Positions 1 through 10,539 of a DNA stretch of 64,000 nt are shown piece after piece. How positions within the stretch are numbered: the first letter of the stretch is position 1; the number at the start of each line of letters is the position of its first letter. The stretch covers positions 2,294,001-2,358,000 of the forward strand of contig OY992537.1 in the NCBI GenBank assembly GCA_963921195.1, read 5' to 3'. The DNA is from Pegoplata infirma. Taxonomy: Eukaryota; Arthropoda; Insecta; Diptera; Anthomyiidae. The position numbers and the translations under genes are program-made. Under the pieces are notes generated by a model. That model was not told where the DNA came from and did not search any database. It saw only the letters and a list, made by a program, of their open reading frames with translations.

Positions 1-429
1 CCGGCCGTTCGGGATAGATCACCCCATGAATGAAAAAAAGCCAAATAATACAATTCGCTATGGAGACTACCTCGTTCTGTCAACGTCGCTAAGGAATTTT
101 TATGGTTTCGCTATGGACCATCTGGTCTATGTGAGCAGTTGCAATTGAGCCATATTATGATTAGAAATGGGGAAAACAAACTATTGTTAAAGGAAGCTTT
201 ACAGCACGCACCTTCGCCCTCGAGATAGTCTTCTACATATAGGGTATTCCGGAAGACGATACATGAGAGAGTGTTAAAAATGGCTGTGACGAATCTTTTA
301 TACCCTTGAAATTGTAATAAACGATTTTTACGAGGGTTTTTTTTTTTTTTTTGCTGGTTCGGTTAGAAACATTCGCCCCTTGCGTTAGATAATTTATTTT
401 TTTTATTATTTACATACATTTTTTATATA
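1..429. other. gene-free AT-rich start of window
   Basis: No coding frame or recognisable repeat boundary was found. The stretch contains a T homopolymer near 337-352 and otherwise unremarkable sequence. It could be unique host DNA or an old repeat I do not recognise. Confidence 0.4.
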
Positions 430-740
430 CCTACACGCCCAAAAAAAGGAAGGCGGGGAAAAAAAATTTTAGTCCCCTGGGTCTGAATGCGGGACTTTAA
501 ACTTTTTTTGCCTTATAAATGTTGTATTTGTATAACAAAGATACAGGAAAACTGTAAAAAGTTGGCGTTTTTCAAAGGTTGGTTTAGTTGTTCGTCCTGG
601 TCCGATTTTGCCCATTCAAGAACTTAACCAGCCTATTATCATAAGACACAGTCGTGCTAAACTTCAGATAAGCTCTTTTTTATTTTCGACTCCATCGTGT
701 CCTCCACAGACAGGCGGACGGAAGGACACACGGTTATTTA
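430..740 (-). repeat. GTCY-type dispersed repeat, degenerate fragment
   Basis: This matches the body of the repeat seen better preserved at 12283-12727 and 58088-58724: an 'acgccca...ggcgggg' opening, 'cccctgggtctgaatgcgg', the 'cctggtccgattttgcccat' block, and a short run of GACGGA-type units at its end (about 708-725). The terminal TATACCCTCC palindrome is not visible, so it is a fragment. The short 72-residue reading frame over it is a by-product of the repeat. Confidence 0.6.
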
Positions 741-1179
741 CAGAATGGCTCACAATGGACCAAGCGATTTTTTTTAATGTAATGTCTTTGGAAGTCGGAA
801 CATACAGATCGAACTTCGTTATTTGAAAATTACGTTATTAATTTTGAAAAACTTCTAACTTTTTTGCTGGGTATTGTTGTTGTGTTGTTGATTGCATTTG
901 TGTTGTTTGCGAGTCCACCGATCATAATTTGTATTCACATGTTGCTGTGTTTTGTGTGTACTCGTACATATAATGCAAATGAACACATTTAACAAAGTGT
1001 TTACGACCATTTCACTTGATGTAAATTGTACATACAGCAACATGTAACACTCGTCCCTGGTAAGACATACAAACTTTTATTCAAACGTTTATTAATCACA
1101 ACCCTCTTCAAGCAAGTTAAGGTTTTGTAAAAATGGTGACAAAATCTGGTAATGGAATTTCATTCCTCGTTATTTAGAA

Positions 1180-2270
1180 CACGAAAATACTAGCTGATCC
1201 TGTTTTTGAGTTACTGCTACATAATTATACTGTTTGACAGCAATAACTCCCCAGTAAAATATCCAAAGATTTTTCTCTCCTGATTCCAAATCTGCCATCC
1301 AAATTTTTCTAGCACGTAGAATTGTTGAGATATTCGCTGTTAAAGAAAAGTCAAAAATTTTTAGCACTATTAGGCGACCACTGATGCATATTCTTACGTT
1401 GCTTACAAAAAATATAACTAAATTTTTTATAAAATTAACCACCTGCAAGCTCTTTGTTTCCCACTCTTAAAATTTTGGAACTTGATAACAGAAGGTACGA
1501 AAACTGTTAGACGAGGAATATACGATAATGTTAAATTAACATTGTTGGTTTGACAAATAATGCTTACTTTTTATTTCGAAAAAGCGCTTAATAAATTTTG
1601 AAAAAATGTATCAATTTATAATTATTATGGTAATATTATTTAAGAAATACCTTTAAAAGTGTTTAAAACAAATTCTCAGCAAATAAAAAGTCATTGAATT
1701 TCCCGATAATCCACAAAAAAAACTTTTTTTACAGCTAGATGAAAAAAAAACGCTAGCTTTAGTCTGAAAAAATCGCCAAATTGCAACACTTTTTCTTTTT
1801 TTATATCGAACTTAAGGGATTTTTTTGGTTTGATCAAACGTCCAGTTCGATGGCGGACTTAGCAAAGGGAATTTAAGAGAGGGTTTAACAGAAGAAGGGG
1901 ACTTCACATATCTTTAAGTATTGATAGTCTTTGCCTCCTGATTCCAAAACTGCAATCCAAACTTTTCTAGCATGTTCCGTTTTAGAAATATTCGCGTTTG
2001 GAAATTTGTTTACGCTAATATCTCGAAAACGGAACGTGCTAGGATTTTGAATAGCAGTTTTAGAATCGGGAAATGTGGTTTCGTAGCACGTACTGTTTTT
2101 GAGATATTCGCTGGTAAACACTAAAAAAACAATAATTTAGCTTTTTTGGGGGTCTATTGTTCTATATTCTTACGTTACATCCAAAAAATAAGACTTGATT
2201 TCATATAAAATGAACCTCCTGATTCCACAACTGTAATTTTCTAACATGTTCCGTTTTCAAAATTAGGCTT
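1180..2270. repeat. degenerate repeat with three related blocks and an internal palindrome
   Basis: A phrase of the form 'tcctgattccaaa.ctgc.atccaa..ttttctagca.gt' occurs near 1279-1318 and 1936-1975, and in weaker form near 2216-2250. Between 1915 and 2065 it meets its own inverse: CTAGCATGTTCCGTTTT is followed by AAAACGGAACGTGCTAG. 'Gagatattcgctg' also recurs near 1326 and 2101. No coding potential was seen. The structure is that of an old fold-back element without clear termini. Confidence 0.5.
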
Positions 2271-2279
2271 TGTTAAGTT

Positions 2280-2480
2280 GGTGTTTGTTAAAAACGTGTA
2301 AATGTTGAGCTATTTTATATGGAAAAGTATATACGTACGACCCCCAAATTTTCAAATAATCTCTATTAAGTTTAAGCCGACACGTGTTTTTGCTTTTGAC
2401 GAAGTTGCTGTTAGATTAAGATTTTCCCGAAAGGCCATAATTTCTCATAAGGTTGCAATCCTTTTTTAAACCACCGGGAT
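2280..2480. repeat. fragment of the ACAAGGG fold-back family
   Basis: The run 'taagccgacacgtgttttt...cttttgacgaagttgctgttaga' and the following 'ttcccgaaaggccataat' match the interior of the fold-back elements at 45683-46163 and 51801-52311. Both terminal inverted repeats are missing here. Confidence 0.55.
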
Positions 2481-2639
2481 AGCAGATAAAAATATCAGGT
2501 TAAACTTAGTTTTCGGTACTTATAAACATATATAAATTTCAAAGCAATCGGAGTGTAAGATATGGGAAACCTTCCTTGTTAGTGGTAGAGGGTACACAGC
2601 AAAATTTTTGGTTGCAAAGAACCGATTGTGGAACCACTT

Positions 2640-3244
2640 ATAATTCCCTAGAACCTGATCTAATTCTTGTGCAACACCGATTCTTTTAACAAAGGTATTG
2701 TCCCAAAAGCAACAGGGGTTTGTAAGCAAAATTAGAATATATTTTTGTTCCTCGGAATCGGTTCTAGAAGTAAAATTTGGAACAGAAATGAGAATTAAAG
2801 AAATAGTGTGAATTGCAGTAATTTATTAAACAAAGATAAATACAGTCATGGAATATTTACATTTTGGGCCTTACAATAATGACATACCAGAACATGGATT
2901 TTCTGCAAACAAAAATAAAAAAACATAATATTATTAGTATTTGACCCGACCCAGATAATGAAAATTTAATTTACACACCTTTGTTTCGACAATTTTCACG
3001 ATTTTATACTGCTATTTTAGTAGAATTTCGTGTTTTATCTTGGTTAACAAAAATGATTTGATATTTATTTTTTAATTTTTTTGACACATAATTTTTTTTT
3101 AAATGAAACTCTGATTGCAGAGAACAAGCTTCACTATAATTTTCACTTAACTTGTTCTGAATAATTAAAGTGTAATAGTGTTTGGTTACCGAAGAACATG
3201 TTCTAGAACAAGTGTTGTCAGAATCGGTTCTGAAAAATTTTCCT
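2640..3244. repeat. degenerate repeat with 'gaatcggttct' motifs
   Basis: Related phrases (gaaccgattgtggaacc near 2620, gaatcggttctagaag near 2754, agaatcggttctgaaaa near 3220) and a final 'ttttcctgggc' recur here. Similar wording appears at 8690-8840 and 50990-51060. It is an old dispersed repeat with no coding potential. Confidence 0.4.
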
Positions 3245-3400
3245 GGGCATATATAAGTTTGTCATTCCGTTTGTAACTTATCGAAATATCTGTGTAGGAC
3301 CCCATATTATATTATTGATCAGTGATCGATTCTAAGACATTCTAGTAATGTGTGTCAGTATGTCCGTCTGTTGAAATGCTGATCGCGGCCAAAGTATTAA
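3245..3400 (+). repeat. GTCY-type dispersed repeat, 5' fragment
   Basis: 'Atatataagtttgtcattccg', 'aggaccccatatta', 'gatcagtgatcgattctaagacattcta' and 'tgtccgtctg' follow the order seen in the intact repeat at 25651-26182. The array of GTCY units is very short and the element fades out near 3400. Confidence 0.6.
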
Positions 3401-4036
3401 ACAGATATGACTTAGCATATTTACATGCTGTAGTCCTATATTATTGCATTTAAGCAAAATCGTTTTAGCAGTCCAAAAGTTATGTACAAAAATTTAAGGA
3501 CTCCTCGCAAATTTTGGTACATTCCACATAACCTAAAAATGCTTTAATTCGTCTGCTGGTTGACATGTGTGAACAGAATTGGACACACAAAAGAGAGCTA
3601 GGCGAAAAAAAAACTTTTCTTGATCCCCTAGGTACAAGTTCAGGTTTCCTGGTAGGAGCGTCTAAAACTGATTGGTACCAAACTTGGACCATAAATAAGT
3701 TTGCTTCAGTTAAATCCCGATAGGTGTCGCTATATTGATATTTATTTTTTTATAGTTATATTCAACCCGTTCATCGGGTACGAGCGAACTATTTAGAAAG
3801 AGTTTATCTTGTTGTACTAGGGATGAATGTACTAATCTTAACGACTGAACAATCACTTATTTACAGTTGCAATAGTAGTAGTGATAGATGGATGGACATA
3901 AGAAAGAATTCATTTAACCGCTACAAAAACAAGCAAATGAAACAAATCAACGAATTAAAGAACACGAGTATGTTGTGTACTTGACAAATTATTTTTATAT
4001 AATTTGTTTGTTGTTATTGTTGCTGGTTTATGAGAA
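3401..4036. other. gene-free stretch
   Basis: No supported gene or element boundary was found. The short open frames have no family resemblance I recognise. Confidence 0.4.
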
Positions 4037-4597
4037 TTGTACACTAGACCGGGTCGAAAATAAATTCTTTTTTTTCCACGCTTAGTTTTAAAGCTTACCT
4101 CGAGACAGCCAAATATTAGATTTTTAGCTCGCGATTTGGTACCGCCAAACTCTATATCTGTTTATAGCTTTGTCATTTGATATCTGATCGTTATAAAAAA
4201 AAATTGTTAGAAATTCCCCAGCCAGTACTAAATTTGACACATATCCATGAAATTCTTCCCTTGGAAGTATCCGGTTAAGTAAATTAACAAAAAAGTTAAA
4301 TTCGATTTAAGATTTTCATATAAAGACCAGATATGGGCCAAATTTAGGTCTCGCTGAGGACTTTCTAACAAAATTTTTTTCATAACACAGAAAGACTTGA
4401 AAACTGATTTCAATTACTAAAACTGCTGATTCAATTACTTTAGTATTTGAAATTCCTTCGAGCACGAAAATGCTTGGACCAATTACTAAATTAATAGTTG
4501 AGTATTTGAATTGTTTTCAAATTCTCGTTTTTCCGTATTTGATTACTTTTTAATTTTAGTTTTATATTTTTTTATTTAAAAAAAATTTACACAAAAA

Positions 4598-4660
4598 TGT
4601 TGTGAGATTTGAACCAGAGTCTAAAGCACAAGACACAACCACCAGGCTACAGCCGTCTTA
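4598..4660 (-). repeat. tRNA-like sequence (tRNA-derived, not an intact gene)
   Basis: Read on the minus strand it has an A-box-like TAGCCTGGTGGTTGTG and a B-box-like GGTTCAAATCT at near-tRNA spacing. The acceptor stem does not pair convincingly, so it is a pseudo-tRNA or the promoter of a SINE-like unit rather than a functional tRNA gene. Confidence 0.55.
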
Positions 4661-4874
4661 AAGTAATAGCGAACTTTACTGATATTATACAAATGAATAA
4701 AATATACAAAAATAAGTTTCGTTTTAACATCTCTGTAAAAAAAGAATCTATTTATAGAATCTGAAGCAACAAGTAGCGTTGTAACAACTCTGTAAATCTA
4801 TTTATAGAATCAGACACACATATACATATAAAAAATATGTTTTAGGTTTTATTAAAAAAAAAAAAAACAAGCAT

Positions 4875-4945
4875 CTGTGGGGAATCGAACCAACGCCACA
4901 ACGCATTTTAAGCACAACACTATACCACCAGGCTATCGCCGTACT
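4875..4945 (-). repeat. tRNA-like sequence with good A and B boxes
   Basis: The minus strand shows TAGCCTGGTGGTATAGTG (A box) and GGTTCGATTCCCCACA (a near-perfect B box and T arm). The A box is shared almost exactly with the copy at 4598-4660, suggesting the pair arose by internal duplication and divergence. No complete cloverleaf was found by eye. Confidence 0.6.
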
Positions 4946-5410
4946 TGCATGTTTTCGAACTTTATTGTTATTTAAAAACGAATAAGCAAAAGAAAAACAA
5001 ATAAAATAAAAACTTCACACCCTCTCTCGATGCTAGCATCTATTTATTGTATATAGTAGATGTTAGTGTCACACATAAAGAAAAAAAAATGTGGTTATTT
5101 ATTTTGTTGTTGTTTTTCTTTGAAAAATAAAATCTAAAATTGAGCATTAAAGTAATTGAAACCATTTCTATTTTTTGATTACTATGGGTAATTGAATTTT
5201 TATAGCTGAAATTTTTTTCTGTGAACGATCGGACATCAAGTGACGAAGCTATGAACAAATAATGATTTTCCAAATCGCGACCTAAAAATCTAATATTTTG
5301 GCTGTGGAACTTTTTCGAGGTAAGCTTTAATTAAGTGCGGAAATTTGTTTTCCCCTTTATGCTCGACCCAGTCTATTGTACACACAGACATTTCTTCATA
5401 TACAATTTAC

Positions 5411-5424
5411 ACACACACACACAT
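5411..5424. repeat. short (CA)n microsatellite
   Basis: About seven CA units follow the hAT element. Confidence 0.7.
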
Positions 5425-5629
5425 TAAAACAAATGTAAAGGGAGTATCATTACGTGATTGTAAGTCAATGCACTTGATGTTAAAACAATATAAAATACAC
5501 TTATAGAAATAACTTGCACAAAATACGAGTTAACTTTTTGGGAGCAACATTTCAAACATTTGATATGTTTTTAAAATTTCTTGGATTTAGTTAATCCACA
5601 TTTTTAGTTCGAAACTACATACGACATTC

Positions 5630-5690
5630 CACTGACTTTTTTGTCCGTTTCGCTCTACCTTGCTTAGCTTTTGAGTTACTAAAATTTAGC
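5630..5690. repeat. small fragment of the CACTSAAAA 1.06-kb MITE interior
   Basis: 'Gtccgtttcgctctaccttgcttagc' followed by 'ttttgagtta' matches the interior of the element at 55549-56618 (around 55845-55880). Only about 60 bp remain. Confidence 0.5.
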
Positions 5691-6183
5691 GGACTAAAAG
5701 AATCTTAAAATTAAATAACTCAAAAATCTTTTGGAGTTTTTGTGGCAATTTTTTGATTTTAGCAAATGCCAAATTTTTTAGATTCAAAGTTAGGACTCGT
5801 TGGGGTTCGCACATGTAAAGAGTACCGGCGATACATTATTTTTCTTTAAGTTATGAAAAATTTACTAAAACTGAGGAAAAAAATTTTCTCAATTCTAAGA
5901 TAAAAATTATTAACTGATTTTTTTAACTAGATTTTAACAAGAATGTCATAAAATTTTTTTTTTTTTCATATGTCAAGGGAAAATTTCTTCTACGAATTAG
6001 GGAATTCGATTTTAGGAAAACTACACTCAAAATAAATTCTCTGTCCAATCAGCAGAAAAATCTGCTGAAAATACACCCATTTTGAGCCATATGAGAAATC
6101 TGCTGATTTTAGCAGAAACGGTTTGCTAAATATCTGTCATAAGAGGTGAATAAATATAACAAGAAAAAAAAAAAAAAAAAACA

Positions 6184-6258
6184 TACGCCGCCAGCCAGCA
6201 TCGAACTCGCCACCTTCCGATTTGAAAGTACACTTCTTAACCACTACGCTACGGAAGC
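6184..6258 (-). repeat. tRNA-like sequence inside the CAGCAGAT element
   Basis: On the minus strand: TAGCGTAGTGGTTAAGAAG (A box) and GAGTTCGATGC (B box), about 35 bp apart. It differs from the tRNA-like sequences at 4598 and 4875, so it is not a recent copy of them. No full tRNA fold is evident. Confidence 0.55.
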
Positions 6259-6299
6259 TTATACTTATATCTGGCGTTTTAGCTATTAAACATGTGTGT

Positions 6300-6480
6300 T
6301 GTTCGACAGCAGAGAAATCTGATTTTAGCAGAAATATCTGCTGATTTAAGCAGAAAAATCTGCTGATTTTAGCAGAACAATCTGCTGATTTTAGCAGAAT
6401 AATCTGCTGATTTCAGCAGAACAATCTGCTGATTTCAGCAGAGCAATCTGCTGATTTCAGCAGAGCAATCTGCTGACAAT
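6300..6480. repeat. tandem palindromic array, unit about 22 bp
   Basis: Units such as 'caatctgctgatttcagcaga' repeat head to tail with small variations (atttt/atttc, aat/aca/agc). Each unit is a CAGCAGA/TCTGCTG palindrome, so either strand can form stem-loops. Confidence 0.85.
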
Positions 6481-7715
6481 CTGTTCTGCTTTTTTTTTTA
6501 TATAAAAAAAATTCTTGAAAAAATAATGAAATTCAGCAAACAAAATCAGTATAAACATAGTAAAATGTCTGTTATTTTCTTAAACTGAATGACAGAGATT
6601 TTAGTAAAAATATTCTTCTCAGCAGAACAATCTGCTAAAAGATTGCTAACTCAAATTGAAAGTCGTTTACGATTTTTTGACAGAGTTTTTCTTTTGAGTG
6701 TATAAACTATCTTTTTTTTATAATTAAACCAATACTCAGGAGATGCTCATAACGATGAAATGCATTGTATTGTTATGGGAAGAAGGAAAGAGGGAATAGT
6801 GTTATCCTGCAAACGATTCTACTTAACATTTCAGAATCAATAGTGGTATTCAGAGTCTTGCTTGCCAGCCCTGGCACTGCACGGTGGTCAATTCCGGCCA
6901 AAAATCATTTTATTTTTTTATTAAATCTTGATGAAATGTTGATGCTATATTATAGCTAATACTTCAAAACATACAACTTAAATCTTTTTTTGGGCCTTGT
7001 AACACTATATTATTGTCCATAGTGGTGCAAAGTTGAGTATTTTTTGCTTCTCATTTCAGCTTTTTTTAAAATGTATATTTTAGTTTTCAATAAAAGTTGG
7101 CTATGCATTTTTCTTCACATTATTTTAGTAAGTTCGCACATGGATTTTTAATTCCTATATTAAATAATCATTCCATGTGGTTTTTGCAGATTTTGTGGGC
7201 GTTTTTGTCTTAAAGTGATGTGAATGAAAATTAGATAAAAAGTAAAAAAAAAAAACTCTAAAAAAAAAAATTTGAAAGACCATAAAAATCAATTAGAGGC
7301 TATTAGAGGTTAGCTATAAAAAGCAGTTTGTACTTTTAACTATTAAAAGTAAGTATTTTAAATTTCAGCCCCTACTTTTACCGATTCTTTAAACCAGAGC
7401 ATTTTTAGTGGACTCATTTTTTACAAATGGTGGACTTTTTTAAACCTACAAACTCCACCAAAATAGGGAATGTGAAGAGATACTAACTTAAAACCCATAG
7501 ATTAGCGTTAAAAAAAAAACTTAAAAAAAGAAGAAATAAAAAAATGTGGTTTAAGGGGGGTTGCAATTTTTAAACATGTTAGCAATTTTTAAACAGCTAA
7601 AAAAATAATTACGTAGTTTTATTTAATCTGTTTTTATCATTTGAAAGAAAATATTTTAGAACATTTTAGTATTTTTAAAAATTTTATGACACACAATTTG
7701 GTCAACTAGAATTTT

Positions 7716-8137
7716 TAGGGTTGCCAGTTAATCGTGTATTGTTTTTTTAAAGGGAAAAATTGGCTGCTTTTTTACAGCAAAAACTACTAAACCGATTTTG
7801 ATGAATTTTTTTTTGATTTGTAGATAATTAAATTTTCAAGCACTTAACGTGGCCAATGGCCACTGGCCATTTTTTAGGAAAATATTGATTTTTGTTAAAG
7901 ATATGCTTAAGTAAACTTAAAAAATAGAAAAATTTAAATTTCTTCTTTCATTTAAATATTATTTATGTCAAATTTTAAAAAATATTCACGATAAGTATTA
8001 GAAAATTAAATAATCTACAAATCAAAAAAAAAAAAATGTCATCAAAATAGGTTCAGTAGTTTTTGCTGTACAACCGCGGCCATTTTGTCCTTTAAAAAAT
8101 AGCATCCCACAATTAACTGGAAACCCTGGAAATTTTT
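7716..8137. repeat. internal inverted repeat (fold-back arms)
   Basis: The block with 'ttgccagttaat', 'acagcaaaaactactaaaccgattttg' and 'gatttgtagataatt' (about 7716-7840) is repeated in inverse at about 8000-8137. It lies within the 1.85-kb element and could fold into a long hairpin. Confidence 0.65.
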
Positions 8138-8283
8138 TGTCTTTTAAACTTTTAAAAATATTACGATTGTTAATATTTGAAATAAAAAAACAGAATTAAA
8201 AAGTATTGTGTATCTATTTTTTAAAAAAATTGCTAACACTAAGGCTGTTTCTTTTAGTTCCAACCCCCAGCTTAATTAGTTGG

Positions 8284-8535
8284 ATACATTTGACACGTCC
8301 ATGCTTAGTTGGCCAACCACTATATTTGTATGTCCAACGTTTTGAAAAGAGATCAGATATATTATTCTTAATTCGGATATTAAATTATTGTTGTTTATAT
8401 GCAGACATGTTTGATACATTTGGGACGTCCATGATTATTTGGCCAACCACTGTATTTGTAGGTCCAACATTTGGGCAAGGTATCAGATATGTTATTCTTA
8501 ATTCGAATATTAAATTTAAGCTATTTACACGCAGA
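8284..8535. repeat. tandem duplication of about 125 bp
   Basis: Two adjacent copies both contain 'acgtccatg', 'ttggccaaccact.tatttgta.gtccaac' and 'tcagatat.ttattcttaattcg.atattaaat'. The 127-residue open frame at 8206-8589 is simply this duplication read through; it looks like no known protein. Confidence 0.75.
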
Positions 8536-8842
8536 AATAAAGAAGTTATTGATTTTTGGCCGAAATTGACCACCGTGCACTGGTGGTAAAAGAGCACTTT
8601 TCAAAATTACTTTTCAAAATACATGTATTTTTTGAAAGAAGTACTCTTTTACTACATTGCCAGGGCTGGCAACAAGACTCTGAATACCACTAATGATTTT
8701 TGTTTAAAATTGTCCCGAAAGCAATCGTTTTTTAGAGCAAGTCGTTTTTTTTTAAAAACTATTTTACATTGAAAATTTTTTTGTTATTATCGTAGAATGT
8801 TCTTAAGAATCTGTTGTAATAGGAATCTGTTCCAAAAGAAAC

Positions 8843-9010
8843 GCTTATGGTTCTCCCGTAGATTGACCGATACGGAAGCCATACTGTGTATCATTTAAAA
8901 GTGAATTTGTCTCCAAATACTTTACAAGATGGTAATTAACCATGCTATATATCAGTTTGGAAAGCACAGAGCAAATTTCAATTGGGCGATAATTAATTAC
9001 CGACAACAAA
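8843..9010 (-). pseudogene. non-LTR retrotransposon reverse transcriptase fragment (piece 1)
   Basis: The minus strand translates to NYRPIEICSVLSKLIY, then a stretch ending VKYLETNSLLNDTQYGF, then R.GQST. This is the NYRPIS...LSK...YLE...QYGFR.G.ST signature of reverse transcriptases from jockey-like LINEs. The frame is broken and the rest of the protein is absent, so it is a dead fragment. Confidence 0.75.
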
Positions 9011-9074
9011 ATCAATAAGCTTAGATACTAGTGCCCCATGCCATGCCCTCCCCAAAATGGTGGAGGGGCAGACT

Positions 9075-9192
9075 CCAACGTTCCTAAAGAAACGCTAACA
9101 GGTCTCCCGTAGATCGACCGCTACGAAATCCATACTGTATATTATTTAAAAGCGAATTAGTCTCCAAATACTTTACCAAATGTACTTCTGTT
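9075..9192 (-). pseudogene. non-LTR retrotransposon reverse transcriptase fragment (piece 2)
   Basis: The minus strand reads HLVKYLETNSLLNNIQYGF followed by RSGRSTGDLLAFL, the same reverse transcriptase segment as in 8843-9010. The two lie about 230 bp apart as a diverged direct duplication. The GFRSGRST motif is better preserved here. A stop follows immediately. Confidence 0.75.
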
Positions 9193-9419
9193 TACCAAAT
9201 GTACTTGGCATCACTGTTCTCGTTGATTAAGGCAAACAAGAAAAAAGGATTGTGTCTATGATATGACAAGAAAACAAGGTTTGTATCTATGCTATTTCAT
9301 TAAAAATTTAAACTTAACTTCACTTTTTATCGAAGCTTAAAATTAACGACCATAATTATACAAGCTACAAGTAAGCGTAGATAATTTAAAATTTGCATGG
9401 GTAAGCGTCTATATGGTTA

Positions 9420-10330
9420 TGCGAAAACAGGGGGGCCATTCCAGAAAATTTAGCTCAAATTTTAGTCATTTTTGGAAATGGTGTCTCAGATTAATTTGAA
9501 CCTTGACACATAGATAGTCCTCATAAATATGATATATGTACCATATATCGTTTTTTTACATTTGGTGTATTTAACGAATTATGGCGGGTCAAAGATTGAC
9601 TTTTTAAGCAAAAGTAAGAAAATACATCACTTTTAAAGAGCTGTAACTTCTTAACCAATGAACCGATTTTCACAAATTTAGGCTCATGTGAAAGCTGGGG
9701 TTCTTCTTTTAGAAAATATTTTTAAAACAACACAGTTTTTTTTACAGAAATGATGCAAAAATGCAAAAACATTTTTTCTTTTCGAATATTTAAAAAAACA
9801 CATCTTCGATTTTTTTTTTAAAAATTCTGGTGAAAAATAACAATGTTTTTTATAACATATTCAAAATTCAGAGTGGGATCTCCATGGGATCAAAAAATAT
9901 TCTGTTTTAAGTACGAGGTTCTCATATTTTTCCCTTAGAAAATTTAATGTGTTTTTTTAAATATTCGCAAAAAAAAAGGTTTTTGAATTTTTGCAACACT
10001 TCTGAAAAAAACCGTATGCTTTTGAAAATTTTTCCTAAAAGAAGAAGACTTAAGCTTTCATATGAGCCATTACTTGTGATAATCGGATTACTAGTTAAAA
10101 AGTTAGAGCACGTTAAACGTCATGTATTTTTCTGACTTTTGCTAAAAAAGTCGAACTTTGACCCGCGATAATTTGAAAACTACAGCAAATTTTGAAAATC
10201 CAAAAATGCAACATATCTCATATAAACTTGGATATCTATGAGCCAAATTCTCAGTGGCGTCCAAAGGCATGTTTCCGAACAGTGGGGCGAACATTTTTTG
10301 AATTACCCAGGGCTAATATTAACCACAACT
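9420..10330. repeat. long imperfect fold-back element
   Basis: The block 9590-9740 ('ggcgggtcaaag', 'agcaaaagtaagaaaatacat', 'gctcatgtgaaagc', 'ttcttcttttag') is repeated inverted at about 10010-10170. The similarity extends outward to 'catagatag..' near 9510 and its inverse near 10230. Open frames at 9947-10450 are arm sequence. There are no sharp ends. Confidence 0.65.
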
Positions 10331-10509
10331 TCTGCCGCGGCATTGACGCATTCGTCAAAGAAACAAAGTTTCCAGTTAAGAAGCCTGAAGAAAATCGTTG
10401 AGCTCGACCCAACGAGCTTTTTCATAGAGAAAAATAGAGCAAATCGGTGATAAGTTTGGAAGAGAAGAATATGGAAAAACCACAGAAATAACCTTTATGC
10501 AATTATTTT

Positions 10510-10538
10510 CACTTCACACTTTTCAGGGTGTGAAGTGA
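10510..10538. repeat. perfect 10-bp stem hairpin
   Basis: CACTTCACAC and GTGTGAAGTG are separated by 8 bases. It is isolated and no transcription unit was recognised around it. Confidence 0.6.
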
Positions 10539-10539
10539 G

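Larger units (their letters stand above)
4386..5223. mobile_element. nested MITE with CACAGAAA ends and two tRNA-like sequences
   Basis: This sits inside the hAT element at 4045-5375. The left end is CACAGAAAG and the right end is the inverse, TTTCTGTG, flanked by AA on both sides (4384-4385 and 5224-5225). Subterminal sequence is rich in 'caattacta'/'agtaattg' units in both orientations. The interior carries two tRNA-like sequences on the minus strand. It resembles the element at 62597-62998 in its ends and those at 6024-6700 and about 56857-57908 in design. Confidence 0.65.
4045..5375. mobile_element. hAT-type non-autonomous element with perfect 8-bp TSD
   Basis: The ends are inverted repeats opening TAGACYGGGTCGA, and the match continues about 90 bp inward through 'aaagcttacctcg' and 'atattagatttttag'. 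It is flanked by identical 8-bp sequences TTGTACAC (4037-4044 and 5376-5383). An 8-bp duplication is typical of hAT elements and also of P elements; TAG-type ends favour hAT. No transposase frame is present. Its middle is occupied by a second, nested element at 4386-5223. Confidence 0.85.
6024..6700. mobile_element. MITE with CACTCAAAA ends, CAGCAGAT palindrome array and tRNA-like core
   Basis: The termini are inverted: CACTCAAAATAAATTCTCTG at the left, and the inverse of CACTCAAAAGAAAAACTCTG at the right. TA lies on both sides (6022-6023 and 6701-6702), as in Tc1/mariner-type MITEs. The interior holds more than ten short palindromes of the form CAGCAGA(A/T)...TCTGCTG, densest at 6300-6480. 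Between the arrays is a tRNA-like sequence. No protein is encoded. Confidence 0.75.
6842..8691. mobile_element. 1.85-kb non-autonomous DNA element with AGTGGTATTC ends
   Basis: Inverted ends AGTGGTATTCAGAGTCTTG are followed by a palindromic GCCAGCCCTGGCA, and 'gcacggtggtcaatt.cggccaaaaatca' recurs inverted near 6878-6906 and 8547-8580. AAT lies on both sides (6839-6841, 8692-8694). An empty site is visible in this window near 48780-48810, where the same host repeat reads 'gaatcaataatttttg'. A 3-bp duplication would fit PIF/Harbinger, but no transposase is present to confirm this. Confidence 0.7.

Noticed and set aside
4875..4945. Functional tRNA gene
   Set aside because: A and B boxes are good, but no acceptor-stem pairing or complete anticodon arm was found, and the sequence lies within a MITE.
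6300..6480. CRISPR-like array
   Set aside because: Palindromic units are contiguous without unique spacers, and the sequence is from an animal genome.
8206..8589. 127-residue protein
   Set aside because: The frame is a tandem duplication of a repeat inside a non-autonomous element, with no conserved motif.
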